Source of the DNA: Acidovorax kalamii
GTDB taxonomy: Bacteria; Pseudomonadota; Gammaproteobacteria; Burkholderiales; Burkholderiaceae_C
Reading direction: 5' to 3'
DNA length: 64,000 bases
Assembly: GCF_002245625.1 (NCBI RefSeq)
Contig: NZ_NOIG01000004.1
Span: 496,001 to 560,000 of the forward strand
The translations under genes and the position numbers were made by a program. The notes under the pieces were generated by a model that was not told the DNA's origin, searched no databases, and worked only from the letters and a program-made list of their open reading frames with translations. Of this stretch, positions 10,790 to 20,080 are shown piece by piece (the first letter of the stretch is position 1; every line of letters begins with the position of its first letter).

Positions 10790-11578
10790 TCAGCTCAATT
10801 CATTACGGTAGTGGTGGGTATCGGTGAGGTAGAGGCCCCGGCGTAACTCCATCGGAACATCGTTGTAGGTGTAGGCAATCCGCTCCACGCTCAAAAGCGG
10901 CGTGGCGGGGGTGATCTGCAGCAGCTGGGCCTGCTCTGCGTCGGGCAGCACGGCACGGATTTTTTCTTCAGCACGCACCATGCGCACCCCGAAATCCAGC
11001 TCGAACATGGCGTAGGTGGGGCCCTGGTAGTTGGCCAGCTGCTCGGCCGTGAGGCCCTTGAAGGCCTGCCCGGGCAGCCAGATGTCTTCGAGGATGGTGG
11101 GCACCCCGGCAAACGACAGGATGCGCTTGGCTTGCATCACGGGGTCGCCGCTGCGCAGCGCCAGGGTGCGCGCCACGTCTGCGCTGGCGCGCACGCGGCG
11201 GCAGTCGATCACGCGGCGCTGGGCCGGGCCCTCGACCCGGGCGTCGCCGGTGTCGGGCAGCAGCTTCAGGAAGCGGTATTGCACATGCTGCTCGGCATGG
11301 GTGGCCACGAAGGTGCCCTTGCCCTGGCGGCGCATGACCAGGTTCTCTGCCGCCAGCTCGTCGATGGCCTTGCGCACCGTGCCCTGGCTCACCCGAAAGC
11401 GTGCGGCCAGCTCCATTTCGCTGGGGATGGCTTCGCCGGGCTTCCACTCGCCCTGTTGCAGGCTCTGCAGAATCAGGCCCTTGATCTGCTGGTACAGCGG
11501 GCTGAACGCCGGCGTGGTGGCGCCCGCAGCGCCCGGGGGCGTGGCGGGGTTGTCGGCGGCGAACGGCAGGGATGACAT
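10790..11578 (-). CDS. GntR-family transcriptional regulator with UTRA domain (HutC type)
   Basis: A 262-residue regulator. Residues about 28-95 form a GntR winged helix (PLYQQIKGLILQSL, PSEMELAARFRVSQGTVRKA, then the wing RRQGKGTFVA); residues about 110-255 form a UTRA ligand-binding domain ending PMELRRGLYLTDTHHYRNE. It lies between sdhC and the divergent mdh gene, so TCA-cycle control by an organic acid or CoA ester is a reasonable inference, but neither ligand nor target is proven. The palindrome at 11656-11667 in its own promoter is the natural operator candidate. The start MSSLPF is chosen by conservation of layout; upstream in-frame ATGs exist. Confidence 0.88.
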   Translation of the reverse strand: MSSLPFAADNPATPPGAAGATTPAFSPLYQQIKGLILQSLQQGEWKPGEAIPSEMELAARFRVSQGTVRKAIDELAAENLVMRRQGKGTFVATHAEQHVQYRFLKLLPDTGDARVEGPAQRRVIDCRRVRASADVARTLALRSGDPVMQAKRILSFAGVPTILEDIWLPGQAFKGLTAEQLANYQGPTYAMFELDFGVRMVRAEEKIRAVLPDAEQAQLLQITPATPLLSVERIAYTYNDVPMELRRGLYLTDTHHYRNELS

Positions 11579-11655
11579 GGCGGGTGGCGCGTGGTTGGTG
11601 GTGTGGCGCACCGGTTGCCACATGACAGCCGGACGACAAACGGGTTGCAATCATA

Positions 11656-11675
11656 TCTTATATAAGACATAAGAC
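11656..11675. promoter_or_regulatory. Palindromic operator candidate between the GntR gene and mdh
   Basis: TCTTATATAAGA (11656-11667) is a perfect 12-bp palindrome, and the half ATAAGAC is repeated directly (11662-11668 and 11669-11675). It is the only such site in the TCA block. It lies just upstream of the mdh promoter and overlaps an AT-rich segment that can serve as the -10 of the leftward GntR gene, a layout expected for autoregulation by a GntR dimer. Confidence 0.55.
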
Positions 11676-11678
11676 AAA

Positions 11679-11708
11679 TTGACCGAGGCGTCCAATCGGG
11701 GGTAAACT
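11679..11708 (+). promoter_or_regulatory. Candidate sigma-70 promoter for mdh
   Basis: TTGACC (11679-11684) and TAAACT (11703-11708) are separated by 18 bases, about 96 bases before the mdh ATG. The operator-like palindrome ends 11 bases upstream of the -35. Assigned by sequence match only. Confidence 0.5.
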
Positions 11709-11804
11709 CCAAGGCTGTTTTGCGGGGCACGGGCTGCTGGTAACAGGCGCTGGTGCTTGCGTTGCACACACACCTGTTTTCCTTACTTCCCTGGAGTTCT
11801 CATC

Positions 11805-12791
11805 ATGAGCAAGAAGCCTGTTCGCGTAGCCGTCACCGGTGCCGCTGGTCAAATCGGTTACGCCCTGCTGTTCCGTATCGCCTCCGGCGAAATGCTGGGC
11901 AAGGACCAGCCGGTCATTCTTCAGCTGCTCGAAATCCCTGACGAAAAGGCCCAGAACGCGCTCAAGGGCGTGATCATGGAACTGGAAGACTGCGCTTTCC
12001 CCCTGCTGGCCGGCATCGAAGCCCACAGCGATCCGCTCCAGGCCTTCAAGGACACCGACTACGCCCTGCTGGTGGGTGCCCGTCCCCGCGGCCCCGGCAT
12101 GGAACGCGCCGATCTGCTGGCTGCCAACGCCCAGATCTTCACGGCCCAGGGCAAGGCCCTGAACGCTGTGGCTTCGCGCAATGTGAAGGTGCTGGTGGTC
12201 GGCAACCCCGCCAACACCAACGCCTACATCGCCATGAAGTCGGCGCCTGACCTGCCAGCCAAGAACTTCACCGCCATGCTGCGCCTGGACCACAACCGCG
12301 CTGCCTCGCAACTGGCCGCCAAGACCGGCACCAAGGTCGGCGACATCAAGAAGCTGACCGTGTGGGGTAACCACTCGCCCACCATGTACGCCGACTACCG
12401 CTTCGCTACCACGAACGGCCAGTCCATCAAGGCCCTGATCAACGACCAGGTCTGGAACGCTGAAACCTTCCTGCCCACCGTGGGCAAGCGTGGTGCGGCC
12501 ATCATCGCCGCACGTGGTCTGTCGTCGGCCGCTTCGGCCGCCAACGCCGCCATCGACCACATGCGTGACTGGGCCCTGGGCTCCAACGGCGAATGGGTCA
12601 CGATGGGCGTGCCCTCGAATGGCGAGTACGGCATTCCTGCCGGCATCGTGTTCGGCTTCCCCGTCACCACGGAAAACGGCGAGTACAAGATCGTCGAAGG
12701 CCTGGAGATCGATGCCTTCTCGCAAGAGTGCATCAACAAAACGCTGGCCGAACTGCAAGGCGAGCAAGACGGCGTCAAGCACCTGCTGTAA
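11805..12791 (+). CDS. mdh: Malate dehydrogenase
   Basis: Interconverts malate and oxaloacetate with NAD. The 328-residue protein belongs to the cytoplasmic-type MDH group: [19 protein letters not shown] is the Rossmann dinucleotide site, [15 protein letters not shown] carries the substrate Arg residues on the mobile loop, LRLDHNRA the Asp, and [12 protein letters not shown] the catalytic His. CTGGAG lies about eight bases upstream of the ATG at 11805; an in-frame extension upstream lacks family similarity. It heads the rightward mdh-citE-hypothetical-acnB group. Confidence 0.97.
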   Translation: MSKKPVRVAVTGAAGQIGYALLFRIASGEMLGKDQPVILQLLEIPDEKAQNALKGVIMELEDCAFPLLAGIEAHSDPLQAFKDTDYALLVGARPRGPGMERADLLAANAQIFTAQGKALNAVASRNVKVLVVGNPANTNAYIAMKSAPDLPAKNFTAMLRLDHNRAASQLAAKTGTKVGDIKKLTVWGNHSPTMYADYRFATTNGQSIKALINDQVWNAETFLPTVGKRGAAIIAARGLSSAASAANAAIDHMRDWALGSNGEWVTMGVPSNGEYGIPAGIVFGFPVTTENGEYKIVEGLEIDAFSQECINKTLAELQGEQDGVKHLL

Positions 12792-12809
12792 ACAAGCCTG
12801 GTGAACCCC

Positions 12810-13901
12810 ATGCAGCCGACGCCCATGGCATCGGGCCTTCGGGCCGCCCCGGTCCCCGCGCAGGGGCAGGGCGCTGCGCTTTCTTCTGCCCCGCCTTCCG
12901 GCAGCGCGCATCCTCGGGATGTGCTGCTGGGGGCGCAGGCGCAGACCGGATTTCTGCCCGTGTGCGACCACTACAGTGGTGTGGAAGCACGCATGCGCAA
13001 AAGCCTGCAGCTGCAGGCCGAGATGGCGCAGGAGCTGGGCACCTGCGTCTTTGACGTGACCCTGGATTGTGAAGACGGTGCCCCGGTTGGTTTCGAGGCC
13101 GACCATGCGCGGCTGGTCGCCAGCCTGGCGCTGGAAGCCGCGCCCACGGCCCGCGTCGCCGCCCGTGTGCATGCGGTGGACCACCCGGCATTTGCCAATG
13201 ATGTCGCCATGATTGCAGGCGAAGCAGGCCACAGGCTCTGCCACATCATGGTGCCCAAGGTCGAGTCCGTGGACGACGTGCTGCAGGTAGAGCGTGCGCT
13301 GGAGCGCGCCTCGGCACCGGGGCTTCCCATCCACGTGCTGATCGAGTCCCCCGCTGCCGTGCACCGGGCCTTCGAGATTGCCGCCCACCCCCGGGTGCAG
13401 AGCCTGAGCTTTGGCCTCATGGACTTTGTGTCGGCCCATGGCGGTGCGATCCCGGCCCAGGGCATGACCTCGGCTGGGCAGTTTGCCCACCCGCTGGTGG
13501 TGCGCGCCAAGCTGGAGATTGCCGCCGCCTGCCATGCCCATGGCAAGGTGCCTTCGCATTGTGTGGTGACCGAGTTCTCTGACACCGTGGCCATGCAGGC
13601 TGCGGCCCGCCGTGCTGCCCAGGAACTGGGCTACACCCGCATGTGGAGCATCCACCCCGCGCAGATACGTCCCATCCTGCAGGCCTTTGCGCCACAGCAG
13701 GACGATATCGAAAATGCTTCAAAAATAATAGCGGCTGCCGCTCAGGCTGATTGGGCTCCGATCAGTTTTGAAGGTGTGCTGCATGACCGTGCCAGTTACC
13801 GTTTCTACTGGCAGACCCTTGAGCGCGCCCACCACACCGGGCGCGCGCTTCCCCCGTCTGTGCGCCCCTGGTTTGGCGCATCGGCGGTTGTTCCATCGTG
13901 A
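12810..13901 (+). CDS. HpcH/HpaI aldolase / citrate lyase beta-type (CitE-like) protein
   Basis: A TIM-barrel C-C lyase-like protein of about 363 residues. FDVTLDCEDGAPVGFEADHA (metal-binding Glu/Asp), VAARVHAVDH (substrate Arg), IMVPKVESVDDV and LIESPAAVHRAFEIA are the family motifs; the C-terminal MWSIHPAQIRPI closes the barrel. Family members cleave malyl-CoA, citramalyl-CoA or citryl-CoA, and no CitD or CitF partner is present, so a stand-alone malyl- or citramalyl-CoA lyase activity is more likely than citrate lyase. The ATG at 12810 has GGTGA six bases upstream and is preferred to the GTG at 12801. A dispersed repeat is embedded near the C-terminus (13711-13772). Confidence 0.85.
   Translation: MQPTPMASGLRAAPVPAQGQGAALSSAPPSGSAHPRDVLLGAQAQTGFLPVCDHYSGVEARMRKSLQLQAEMAQELGTCVFDVTLDCEDGAPVGFEADHARLVASLALEAAPTARVAARVHAVDHPAFANDVAMIAGEAGHRLCHIMVPKVESVDDVLQVERALERASAPGLPIHVLIESPAAVHRAFEIAAHPRVQSLSFGLMDFVSAHGGAIPAQGMTSAGQFAHPLVVRAKLEIAAACHAHGKVPSHCVVTEFSDTVAMQAAARRAAQELGYTRMWSIHPAQIRPILQAFAPQQDDIENASKIIAAAAQADWAPISFEGVLHDRASYRFYWQTLERAHHTGRALPPSVRPWFGASAVVPS
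13711..13772 (+). repeat. Dispersed ~65-bp repeat copy embedded in the CitE-like gene
   Basis: AATGCTTCAAAAATAATAGC followed by the rest of the element resembles the intergenic copies at 29908, 41611 and 52641 (TGCTA, A/T-rich, ATAGC, then a GC-rich arm). Here it is read in frame as ENASKIIAAAAQADWAPISF, so the insertion has been tolerated as coding sequence. Confidence 0.5.
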
Positions 13902-13936
13902 ACCACCTTCCTGAACACCCCTACGCAGGACCCTCC

Positions 13937-14593
13937 ATGAAATCCATCATTGCCTCCGCTCTCCTGTTGCTGGCCCCGGCCATCGCCCTGGCGCAAACCG
14001 CGTCGGCCCAGCCAGCCGCCAAGTCCGAAAGCAAGGCTGCAGCAGCCAAGCCCGCCGCAAAAACTGCTCCCAAGACGGCAGCCAAGTCCGAGGCCAAGCC
14101 TGCCAAGACTGCGGCCAAGGAACCAGCGGCCAAGAAGGCCGCAGTGGCCAAGGCCGAGCCCACCAGCAGCCGCACCCAGCTGAAAAGCGCCACCAATCAG
14201 GTGGCAGCGGGCATCATTGCCGCAGAAGCGGCACTCTCGCCTGCCGAACTGGCCATCGCCGAACGCGTGCACACGGGCCGCATGCCCTGCGAGCTGGGCG
14301 CTTTTGTCACGGTGACGGCCGACCCCGCCACGCCCGGCCACTTCCATGTGGAAGGCAAGGGCTTCAAGTACTTCATGTCGCCCGTGGCCACGACCACCGG
14401 CACGGTGCGCCTGGAAGACCAGAAGGGCGGCGCCGTCTGGCTGCAGATCGCCAACAAGTCCATGCTGATGAACCAGAAGCTCGGCCAGCGCCTGGCCGAC
14501 GAGTGCATGAGCGCCGAGCAGGTGGTGGTGGCCGAAGCCATCAAGAAGAACCCCCCTGTGAGCGTTCTGGAACCCCTGCCTGCGGCCAAGTAG
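13937..14593 (+). CDS. Exported protein with Lys/Ala-rich linker, unknown function
   Basis: A 218-residue protein. MKSIIASALLLLAPAIALAQ is a clear signal peptide; residues about 22-75 are a low-complexity Lys/Ala/Pro stretch of AAKPAAK-like units similar to histone-H1-like tails; the C-terminal ~130 residues form a compact domain (AERVHTGRMPCELGAF, HFHVEGKGFKYFMSPV, LADECMSAEQ) with two Cys that could pair in the periplasm. The ATG at 13937 has AGGA upstream and begins the signal peptide. It lies between the CitE-like gene and acnB, a position with no obvious functional meaning. No named family is recognised. Confidence 0.75.
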   Translation: MKSIIASALLLLAPAIALAQTASAQPAAKSESKAAAAKPAAKTAPKTAAKSEAKPAKTAAKEPAAKKAAVAKAEPTSSRTQLKSATNQVAAGIIAAEAALSPAELAIAERVHTGRMPCELGAFVTVTADPATPGHFHVEGKGFKYFMSPVATTTGTVRLEDQKGGAVWLQIANKSMLMNQKLGQRLADECMSAEQVVVAEAIKKNPPVSVLEPLPAAK

Positions 14594-14720
14594 TCCGCTT
14601 GCTTTTTTTGCGCCAACGCCCCCGAGAAACCCACGAACCCCTTGTGTGTGCTGGCGTGAGGGCCTTTGATGCCCTTGCAGCCCGGCACACCGCCCCACTT
14701 TAGAACGCAACCGGAGAAAA

Positions 14721-17324
14721 ATGATGTTGAAAGCCTACCGTGACCATGTGGCCGAGCGTGCCGCCCTGGGCATCCCGCCGCTGCCGCTGGATGCCAAGCA
14801 AGTGGCCGAACTGATCGAACTGATCAAGAACCCACCCGCGGGTGAAGACGCCTTCCTGCTGGACCTGCTCACGCACCGCGTGCCTCCGGGTGTGGACGAC
14901 GCCGCCAAGGTCAAGGCCAGCTTCCTGGCTGCCGTGGCGCATGGCGATGTGAAGGTGGGCCTGATCTCCAAGTCCAAGGCCACCGAATTGCTGGGCACCA
15001 TGGTGGGCGGCTACAACGTGCACCCTCTGATCGAGCTGCTGGACGATGCCGAAGTGGCGGGTGTGGCCGCCGATGCGCTCAAGAAGACGCTGCTGATGTT
15101 CGACTTCTTCAACGACGTCGCCACCAAGGCCAAGGCGGGCAACGCCAAGGCCCAGGAAGTGATGAAGAGCTGGGCCGACGCCGAGTGGTTCACCTCGCGC
15201 CCCGAAGTCGAGAAGAAGATCACCGTCACCGTCTTCAAGGTGCCCGGCGAAACCAACACTGACGATTTGTCGCCCGCGCCCGATGCCTGGAGCCGTCCCG
15301 ACATTCCGCTGCATTACCTGGCCATGCTGAAGAACACCCGTCCCGACGCGGCCTTCAAGCCCGAGGAGGACGGCAAGCGCGGCCCGATGCAGTTCATCGA
15401 CGACCTGAAGAAGAAGGGCCACCTGGTGGCCTATGTGGGCGACGTGGTGGGCACCGGTTCTTCGCGCAAGTCGGCCACCAACAGCATCGTCTGGGCCACT
15501 GGCCAGGACATCCCCTTTGTGCCCAACAAGCGCTTTGGTGGCGTCACGCTGGGCGGCAAGATCGCGCCCATCTTCTTCAACACGCAGGAAGACTCCGGTT
15601 CGCTGCCCATCGAAGTGGATGTGTCCAAGCTGGAAATGGGTGACGTGATCGACGTGATGCCCTACGACGGCAAGATCGTCAAGAACGGCGAGACCGTGGC
15701 CGAGTTCCAGCTCAAGAGCGACGTGCTGTTCGACGAAGTGCGCGCCGGCGGCCGCATCAACCTCATCATCGGCCGCTCGCTGACCGGCAAGGCCCGTGAG
15801 TTCCTGGGCCTGCCTGCATCCACCGTGTTCCGCCTGCCTACTGCGCCTGCAGCCAGCAATGCGGGCTTCACCCTGGCGCAGAAGATGGTCGGCCGGGCTG
15901 TGGGCCTGCCTGAAGGCCAGGGCGTGCGCCCCGGTACCTACTGCGAACCCAAGATGACCACCGTGGGCTCGCAAGACACCACCGGCCCGATGACCCGCGA
16001 CGAGCTGAAGGACCTGGCCTGCCTGGGCTTCTCCGCCGACCTCGTGATGCAATCGTTCTGCCACACGGCTGCCTACCCCAAGCCTGTGGACGTGAAGACG
16101 CACCGCGAACTGCCTGCGTTCATCTCCAACCGTGGTGGTGTGGCCCTGCGTCCTGGCGATGGCGTGATCCACAGCTGGCTCAACCGCCTGCTGCTGCCCG
16201 ACACCGTGGGCACCGGTGGTGACTCGCACACGCGTTTCCCCATCGGCATTTCCTTCCCCGCAGGCTCCGGCCTCGTGGCCTTCGGCGCCGCCACGGGCGT
16301 GATGCCCCTGGACATGCCTGAGTCCATCCTGGTGCGCTTCAAGGGTGAAATGCAGCCCGGCGTGACCCTGCGCGACCTGGTGCACGCGATTCCGCTGTAC
16401 GCCATCAAGCAGGGCCTGCTGACGGTGGCCAAGGCTGGCAAGATCAACGCCTTCTCCGGCCGCATCCTGGAAATCGAAGGTTTGCCAGACCTCAAGGTTG
16501 AGCAGGCATTCGAGCTGTCCGACGCGTCCGCAGAGCGCTCGGCCGCTGGCTGCACGATCAAGCTCAACCCTGAGCCGATCAAGGAATACCTGACCTCGAA
16601 CATCGTTCTGATGAAGAACATGATCGCCGACGGTTATGCCGACGCCAAGACGCTGCAGCGCCGCATCGAGAAGGTCGAAGCCTGGCTGGCCAAGCCCGAC
16701 CTGCTCGAAGCCGACAAGGACGCTGAATACGCCGCCGTGATCGAGATCGACCTGGCCGACATCAAGGAACCCATCGTCTGCTGCCCCAACGACCCGGACG
16801 ACGCCAAGTTCCTGTCCGAAGTGGCTGGCACCAAGATCGATGAAGCCTTCATCGGCTCGTGCATGACCAACATCGGCCACTTCCGCGCAGCCGCCAAGCT
16901 GCTGGGTGGCCAGCGCGACATCCCCGTCAAGCTGTGGGTGGCACCCCCCACCAAGATGGACGAGAGCGAACTGATCAAGGAAGGCCACTACGCAGCTTTC
17001 GGCACGGCCGGTGCACGCACCGAAATGCCCGGCTGCTCGCTGTGCATGGGCAACCAGGCACAGGTGCGCGAAGGCGCGACGGTGATCTCCACCTCCACCC
17101 GCAACTTCCCCAACCGCCTGGGCAAGAACACCAACGTGTTCCTGGGCTCGGCCGAACTGGCCGCCATCGCCTCGCGCCTGGGCTACCTGCCTTCTCGGGA
17201 GGAGTACCTCAAGGAAATGGGCGTGATCGATGCCGACAAGGCGAGCGTCTACCGCTACATGAACTTCGACCAGATCGAAGAGTACGCAGAAGCCGCCAAG
17301 GGGACGGCGGTCGCGTCCTGCTGA
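14721..17324 (+). CDS. acnB: Aconitate hydratase B
   Basis: Isomerises citrate to isocitrate in the TCA cycle; a bifunctional AcnB-type enzyme that in E. coli also binds mRNA when its cluster is lost. The 867 residues have the AcnB domain order: N-terminal HEAT-like domain ([11 protein letters not shown]), swivel domain, then the catalytic core. The 4Fe-4S ligands are [13 protein letters not shown] and [12 protein letters not shown]. Two tandem ATGs exist; GGAG at 14713-14716 favours the second (14724), which gives MLKAYRDHV as in E. coli AcnB. It is the last gene of the rightward TCA group and is followed by a strong terminator. Confidence 0.96.
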   Translation: MMLKAYRDHVAERAALGIPPLPLDAKQVAELIELIKNPPAGEDAFLLDLLTHRVPPGVDDAAKVKASFLAAVAHGDVKVGLISKSKATELLGTMVGGYNVHPLIELLDDAEVAGVAADALKKTLLMFDFFNDVATKAKAGNAKAQEVMKSWADAEWFTSRPEVEKKITVTVFKVPGETNTDDLSPAPDAWSRPDIPLHYLAMLKNTRPDAAFKPEEDGKRGPMQFIDDLKKKGHLVAYVGDVVGTGSSRKSATNSIVWATGQDIPFVPNKRFGGVTLGGKIAPIFFNTQEDSGSLPIEVDVSKLEMGDVIDVMPYDGKIVKNGETVAEFQLKSDVLFDEVRAGGRINLIIGRSLTGKAREFLGLPASTVFRLPTAPAASNAGFTLAQKMVGRAVGLPEGQGVRPGTYCEPKMTTVGSQDTTGPMTRDELKDLACLGFSADLVMQSFCHTAAYPKPVDVKTHRELPAFISNRGGVALRPGDGVIHSWLNRLLLPDTVGTGGDSHTRFPIGISFPAGSGLVAFGAATGVMPLDMPESILVRFKGEMQPGVTLRDLVHAIPLYAIKQGLLTVAKAGKINAFSGRILEIEGLPDLKVEQAFELSDASAERSAAGCTIKLNPEPIKEYLTSNIVLMKNMIADGYADAKTLQRRIEKVEAWLAKPDLLEADKDAEYAAVIEIDLADIKEPIVCCPNDPDDAKFLSEVAGTKIDEAFIGSCMTNIGHFRAAAKLLGGQRDIPVKLWVAPPTKMDESELIKEGHYAAFGTAGARTEMPGCSLCMGNQAQVREGATVISTSTRNFPNRLGKNTNVFLGSAELAAIASRLGYLPSREEYLKEMGVIDADKASVYRYMNFDQIEEYAEAAKGTAVASC

Positions 17325-17369
17325 CGCACTGCGGATGCCTGGACGGCGGTGCAGACCGCCTCCAGCCTC

Positions 17370-17399
17370 AAAAAACGGCCCTTCGGGGCCGTTTTTTTT
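17370..17399 (+). terminator. Rho-independent terminator after acnB
   Basis: ACGGCCC (17375-17381), a TTCG tetraloop and GGGCCGT (17386-17392) are followed by an eight-base T tract. It lies about 50 bases after the acnB stop codon. The A-rich left flank could also allow weak function on the other strand. Confidence 0.93.
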
Positions 17400-17530
17400 G
17401 CTTCTTGGGTCGTTTCTTGGGCCGTGTTCGTCTCTTGGCCCTGAAGGCAAAAATGTGACAGTCACGGTTTTGTCATGAAACCGTTCCTATGCTGCGGCCA
17501 CAACAACAAATAAAAGAAAGAGAGGCTGGC

Positions 17531-20080
17531 ATGGCATCCATGGTGGGTCGGGCGGGGGCGCTGCTTTTCAGTGCCGTGTTTGCGATCGGCTTTGGCCTCG
17601 GGGGTTACTGGGCGGGCTTGCGACCGCTGGCGCAGACCCTGCAGGCGGCGTGGCAGGCGCGCAGCTGGGTGGCCATGCCAGCCCAGGTGCTCCAGGCGGA
17701 CCTGCGGCAGCGGCGGGGCAGTGAAGGGGGCATCACCTACGAGCTGCAGGCACGTTACCTCTACGAATTCGGCGGGGCCCGCTACGAGGGCACGCAGGTG
17801 GGGCTCGACGCGCAAGGCGGTGCCGACAACCTGGGCGACTGGCAGCAGCAGTGGCATCAGCGGCTGCAGGAGGCGCAGTCGCACAACCAGGCCATCACGG
17901 TCTGGGTAGACCCGGCCCGGCCGTCCCGCGCCCTGATCGACCCGCACATCCGCTGGCCGCTGCTGATGGTCCGGCTGCCGTTCGCATTTGTTTTCACCGG
18001 GGTGGGGCTGGCGGCAGCCTGGGTCTTCGTGTGGGTGCTGCTGGGGTGCGGCGGGGCGGCTGTGGCCCAACAGCCGCAGGAGGGGGGCGCCGCGCAGGGG
18101 CCGAGCCTGGATACCGGTGCGCGCAGCTCCTTGCAGGGCACGGCCGCCAGAGCCTGGTTTTTTGCCTTGTTCTGGTGTGGTATCGCGTTCCCCATGGCGG
18201 GGGCGCTCTGGTCCGACAGGGGCGCGTCGGGGTGGGCCAAGGCCTTCATGGGGGTGTTTGTGGGGGTGGGGCTGATGCTGCTGTGCCTGGCCGCAGGGCA
18301 GACGCGCAAGGTGTGGCGCTACCGGGGCTCGGCGTTCACGGCCCTGCCGCACCGGCCCCAGGCGGGGCGGGCGGTGGCCGTCACCCTGCGGCTGCCCGGC
18401 CGGGCGGCGGGGCAAGACGGTGCGCAGGCCCTGCGCCTGCGTCTGGCGCAGTACCGGGTGGACGAATCCAGCTCGGGATCGCCCGAGCGGTTGGTGGAAG
18501 TGGTAGCGGCCAGCACTTCACTACAACCTACTCCCGACGGCGGCCTGCACCTGTCTGCCCGTTTTGAACTGCCCGAGGACGCGCCCACCCACGGTGCGCA
18601 ACGGTCGGGCGAACGCGTGGACTGGCGGGTGGAGCTGCAGCGGCCCGGCGGCACTCTGGAGCTTTCGTACGACCTGCAGGTGCAGGCCGATGCGTCGGCC
18701 CTGGTGGCCTCCACTCCCGACCGGTTTGATCGCCGTGTGGCGTGGGAGCAGGCAGTGCCTGTTGCGCTGCCGGACAATACGCGCGTCGAGAGTGATCACA
18801 GTACCGCGCTGTGGCCGCAAGGTGTGCGGGTGCACGAGACAACCGGCGCCTGGCAACTGCACTTTTCGCAGACGGGATGGCGCTGGGCCGCCGGGGTGGC
18901 GCTGGTTCTGCTGGGGCTGGAGTGGGTCCTGCAGGGCCGTGTGGGCATGCAGGGCCTGGTGTTGCCACGCTCCCCCGGGGGCCTGGGCGTGATGGTGGTG
19001 CTGGTGGCGTTTGCGCTGCATGCAGGCACCCGGCGCTGGACGCTGTGCGTGCACGACGATGGTGTGCGGGTGCAGCGCAGGTCCTGGTGGTGGTCGTCGG
19101 TGCAATCCGTCCCGGGCGAAGCCAGCCAGGCGCTGGTGCACAAGTTGCTGTACTCGACAGGCAGCGGGAGCAGTGAGCAGCGCTACCACGCGGTGTATGC
19201 GCGGCATGCCCGTGGGGGGCTGGCGCGGCTCACCCCGGGGCTCAGGGGCGCCAATGCTGCCGACACGGTGGGGCGCGCCATCGCGCAGGCCTGGCAAGAC
19301 CGGCGCGGCCGCTTTGCGCCCGGGGCGCAGCGGCACACCACCAGTGACCACGCACGCCCCGCCTGGGGCTGGCTCTTGGTGGCTGCCCTGATGGCGGCGG
19401 CGCTGTGGGCGCCACAGGGCGCGTTGGAGTTGGGTGGCCCCCGCATGGGCGCAGCGCCTGCGCGGGTCTGGGCGCCAGCGGATGCGCAGCTGCTGGATGC
19501 GCAGAACGCAGGCGATGCCGCCGCGCTGGAGCGGGCCCTGCGCGCTGGCGCCAACCCCAACCTGCTGGCCGACAACGGCTCGTCGGTGCTCATGCTCGCC
19601 TCGCACCGGGGGCAGATGGCGCATGTGGAGCTGCTTTTGCAGGCGGGCGCCACGCCGGACCTGCGCCAGACCCAGAAAGACAGCGAGCGCGGCGACACGG
19701 CGCTGCTGCGGGCCTTCTATGGCGGCCACCTGGCCGTGGCGCAGCGGTTGGTGCAGGCCGGTGCCAGCCTGCAGGTGCGCAACCGCTGGGACTGGGGGCC
19801 CGTTCACATGGCGGCGCAAAGCGGCTGTGTGCCGTGCCTGCAATGGCTGGCCGAACAGGGCCAGCCTCTGGACGAGCCCGCGCCCGCAAGCCGGGGCGAA
19901 ACCCCGGCTATGCTGGCGGCTGTCAAGGGCCGTGTGGCGGTGCTGCAGTGGATGCAGGCGCGTGGTGTGGATCTGGCCTGGCGCGACCGGCAGGGCCGGA
20001 ATGCACAGGACTGGGCACAGCGGAGTGGGCAGGCCGATGCCGAGCGTTGGCTGGCAGAGCACCTGGGGCCCCAGCGGTAG
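17531..20080 (+). CDS. DUF3592 membrane protein with C-terminal ankyrin repeats
   Basis: An 849-residue fusion. The N-terminal ~170 residues are a DUF3592 domain: a membrane helix, a beta-rich segment with ARYLYEFGGARYEGTQV, then WVDPARPSRALIDPHIRW and a second helix. Further helices lie near residues 205-255 and 455-510. From about residue 651 onward there are five ankyrin repeats (DAAALERALRAGANPNLLA, HVELLLQAGATPDLR, LAVAQRLVQAGASLQVR, WGPVHMAAQSGCVPCLQWL, GETPAMLAAVKGRVAVL). The ATG at 17531 is preferred to 17489 because AGAGAGG lies upstream. The layout suggests a membrane-anchored protein-binding platform; function is unknown. Confidence 0.8.
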   Translation: MASMVGRAGALLFSAVFAIGFGLGGYWAGLRPLAQTLQAAWQARSWVAMPAQVLQADLRQRRGSEGGITYELQARYLYEFGGARYEGTQVGLDAQGGADNLGDWQQQWHQRLQEAQSHNQAITVWVDPARPSRALIDPHIRWPLLMVRLPFAFVFTGVGLAAAWVFVWVLLGCGGAAVAQQPQEGGAAQGPSLDTGARSSLQGTAARAWFFALFWCGIAFPMAGALWSDRGASGWAKAFMGVFVGVGLMLLCLAAGQTRKVWRYRGSAFTALPHRPQAGRAVAVTLRLPGRAAGQDGAQALRLRLAQYRVDESSSGSPERLVEVVAASTSLQPTPDGGLHLSARFELPEDAPTHGAQRSGERVDWRVELQRPGGTLELSYDLQVQADASALVASTPDRFDRRVAWEQAVPVALPDNTRVESDHSTALWPQGVRVHETTGAWQLHFSQTGWRWAAGVALVLLGLEWVLQGRVGMQGLVLPRSPGGLGVMVVLVAFALHAGTRRWTLCVHDDGVRVQRRSWWWSSVQSVPGEASQALVHKLLYSTGSGSSEQRYHAVYARHARGGLARLTPGLRGANAADTVGRAIAQAWQDRRGRFAPGAQRHTTSDHARPAWGWLLVAALMAAALWAPQGALELGGPRMGAAPARVWAPADAQLLDAQNAGDAAALERALRAGANPNLLADNGSSVLMLASHRGQMAHVELLLQAGATPDLRQTQKDSERGDTALLRAFYGGHLAVAQRLVQAGASLQVRNRWDWGPVHMAAQSGCVPCLQWLAEQGQPLDEPAPASRGETPAMLAAVKGRVAVLQWMQARGVDLAWRDRQGRNAQDWAQRSGQADAERWLAEHLGPQR

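Noticed and set aside
14700-17465. A 921-codon open frame antisense to acnB (and similar long antisense frames under eptA, mdh-citE and cyoB)
   Set aside because: Such shadow frames are expected in high-GC genes. The products are His/Gly/Ala-rich without domains, while the sense genes are clear orthologues.
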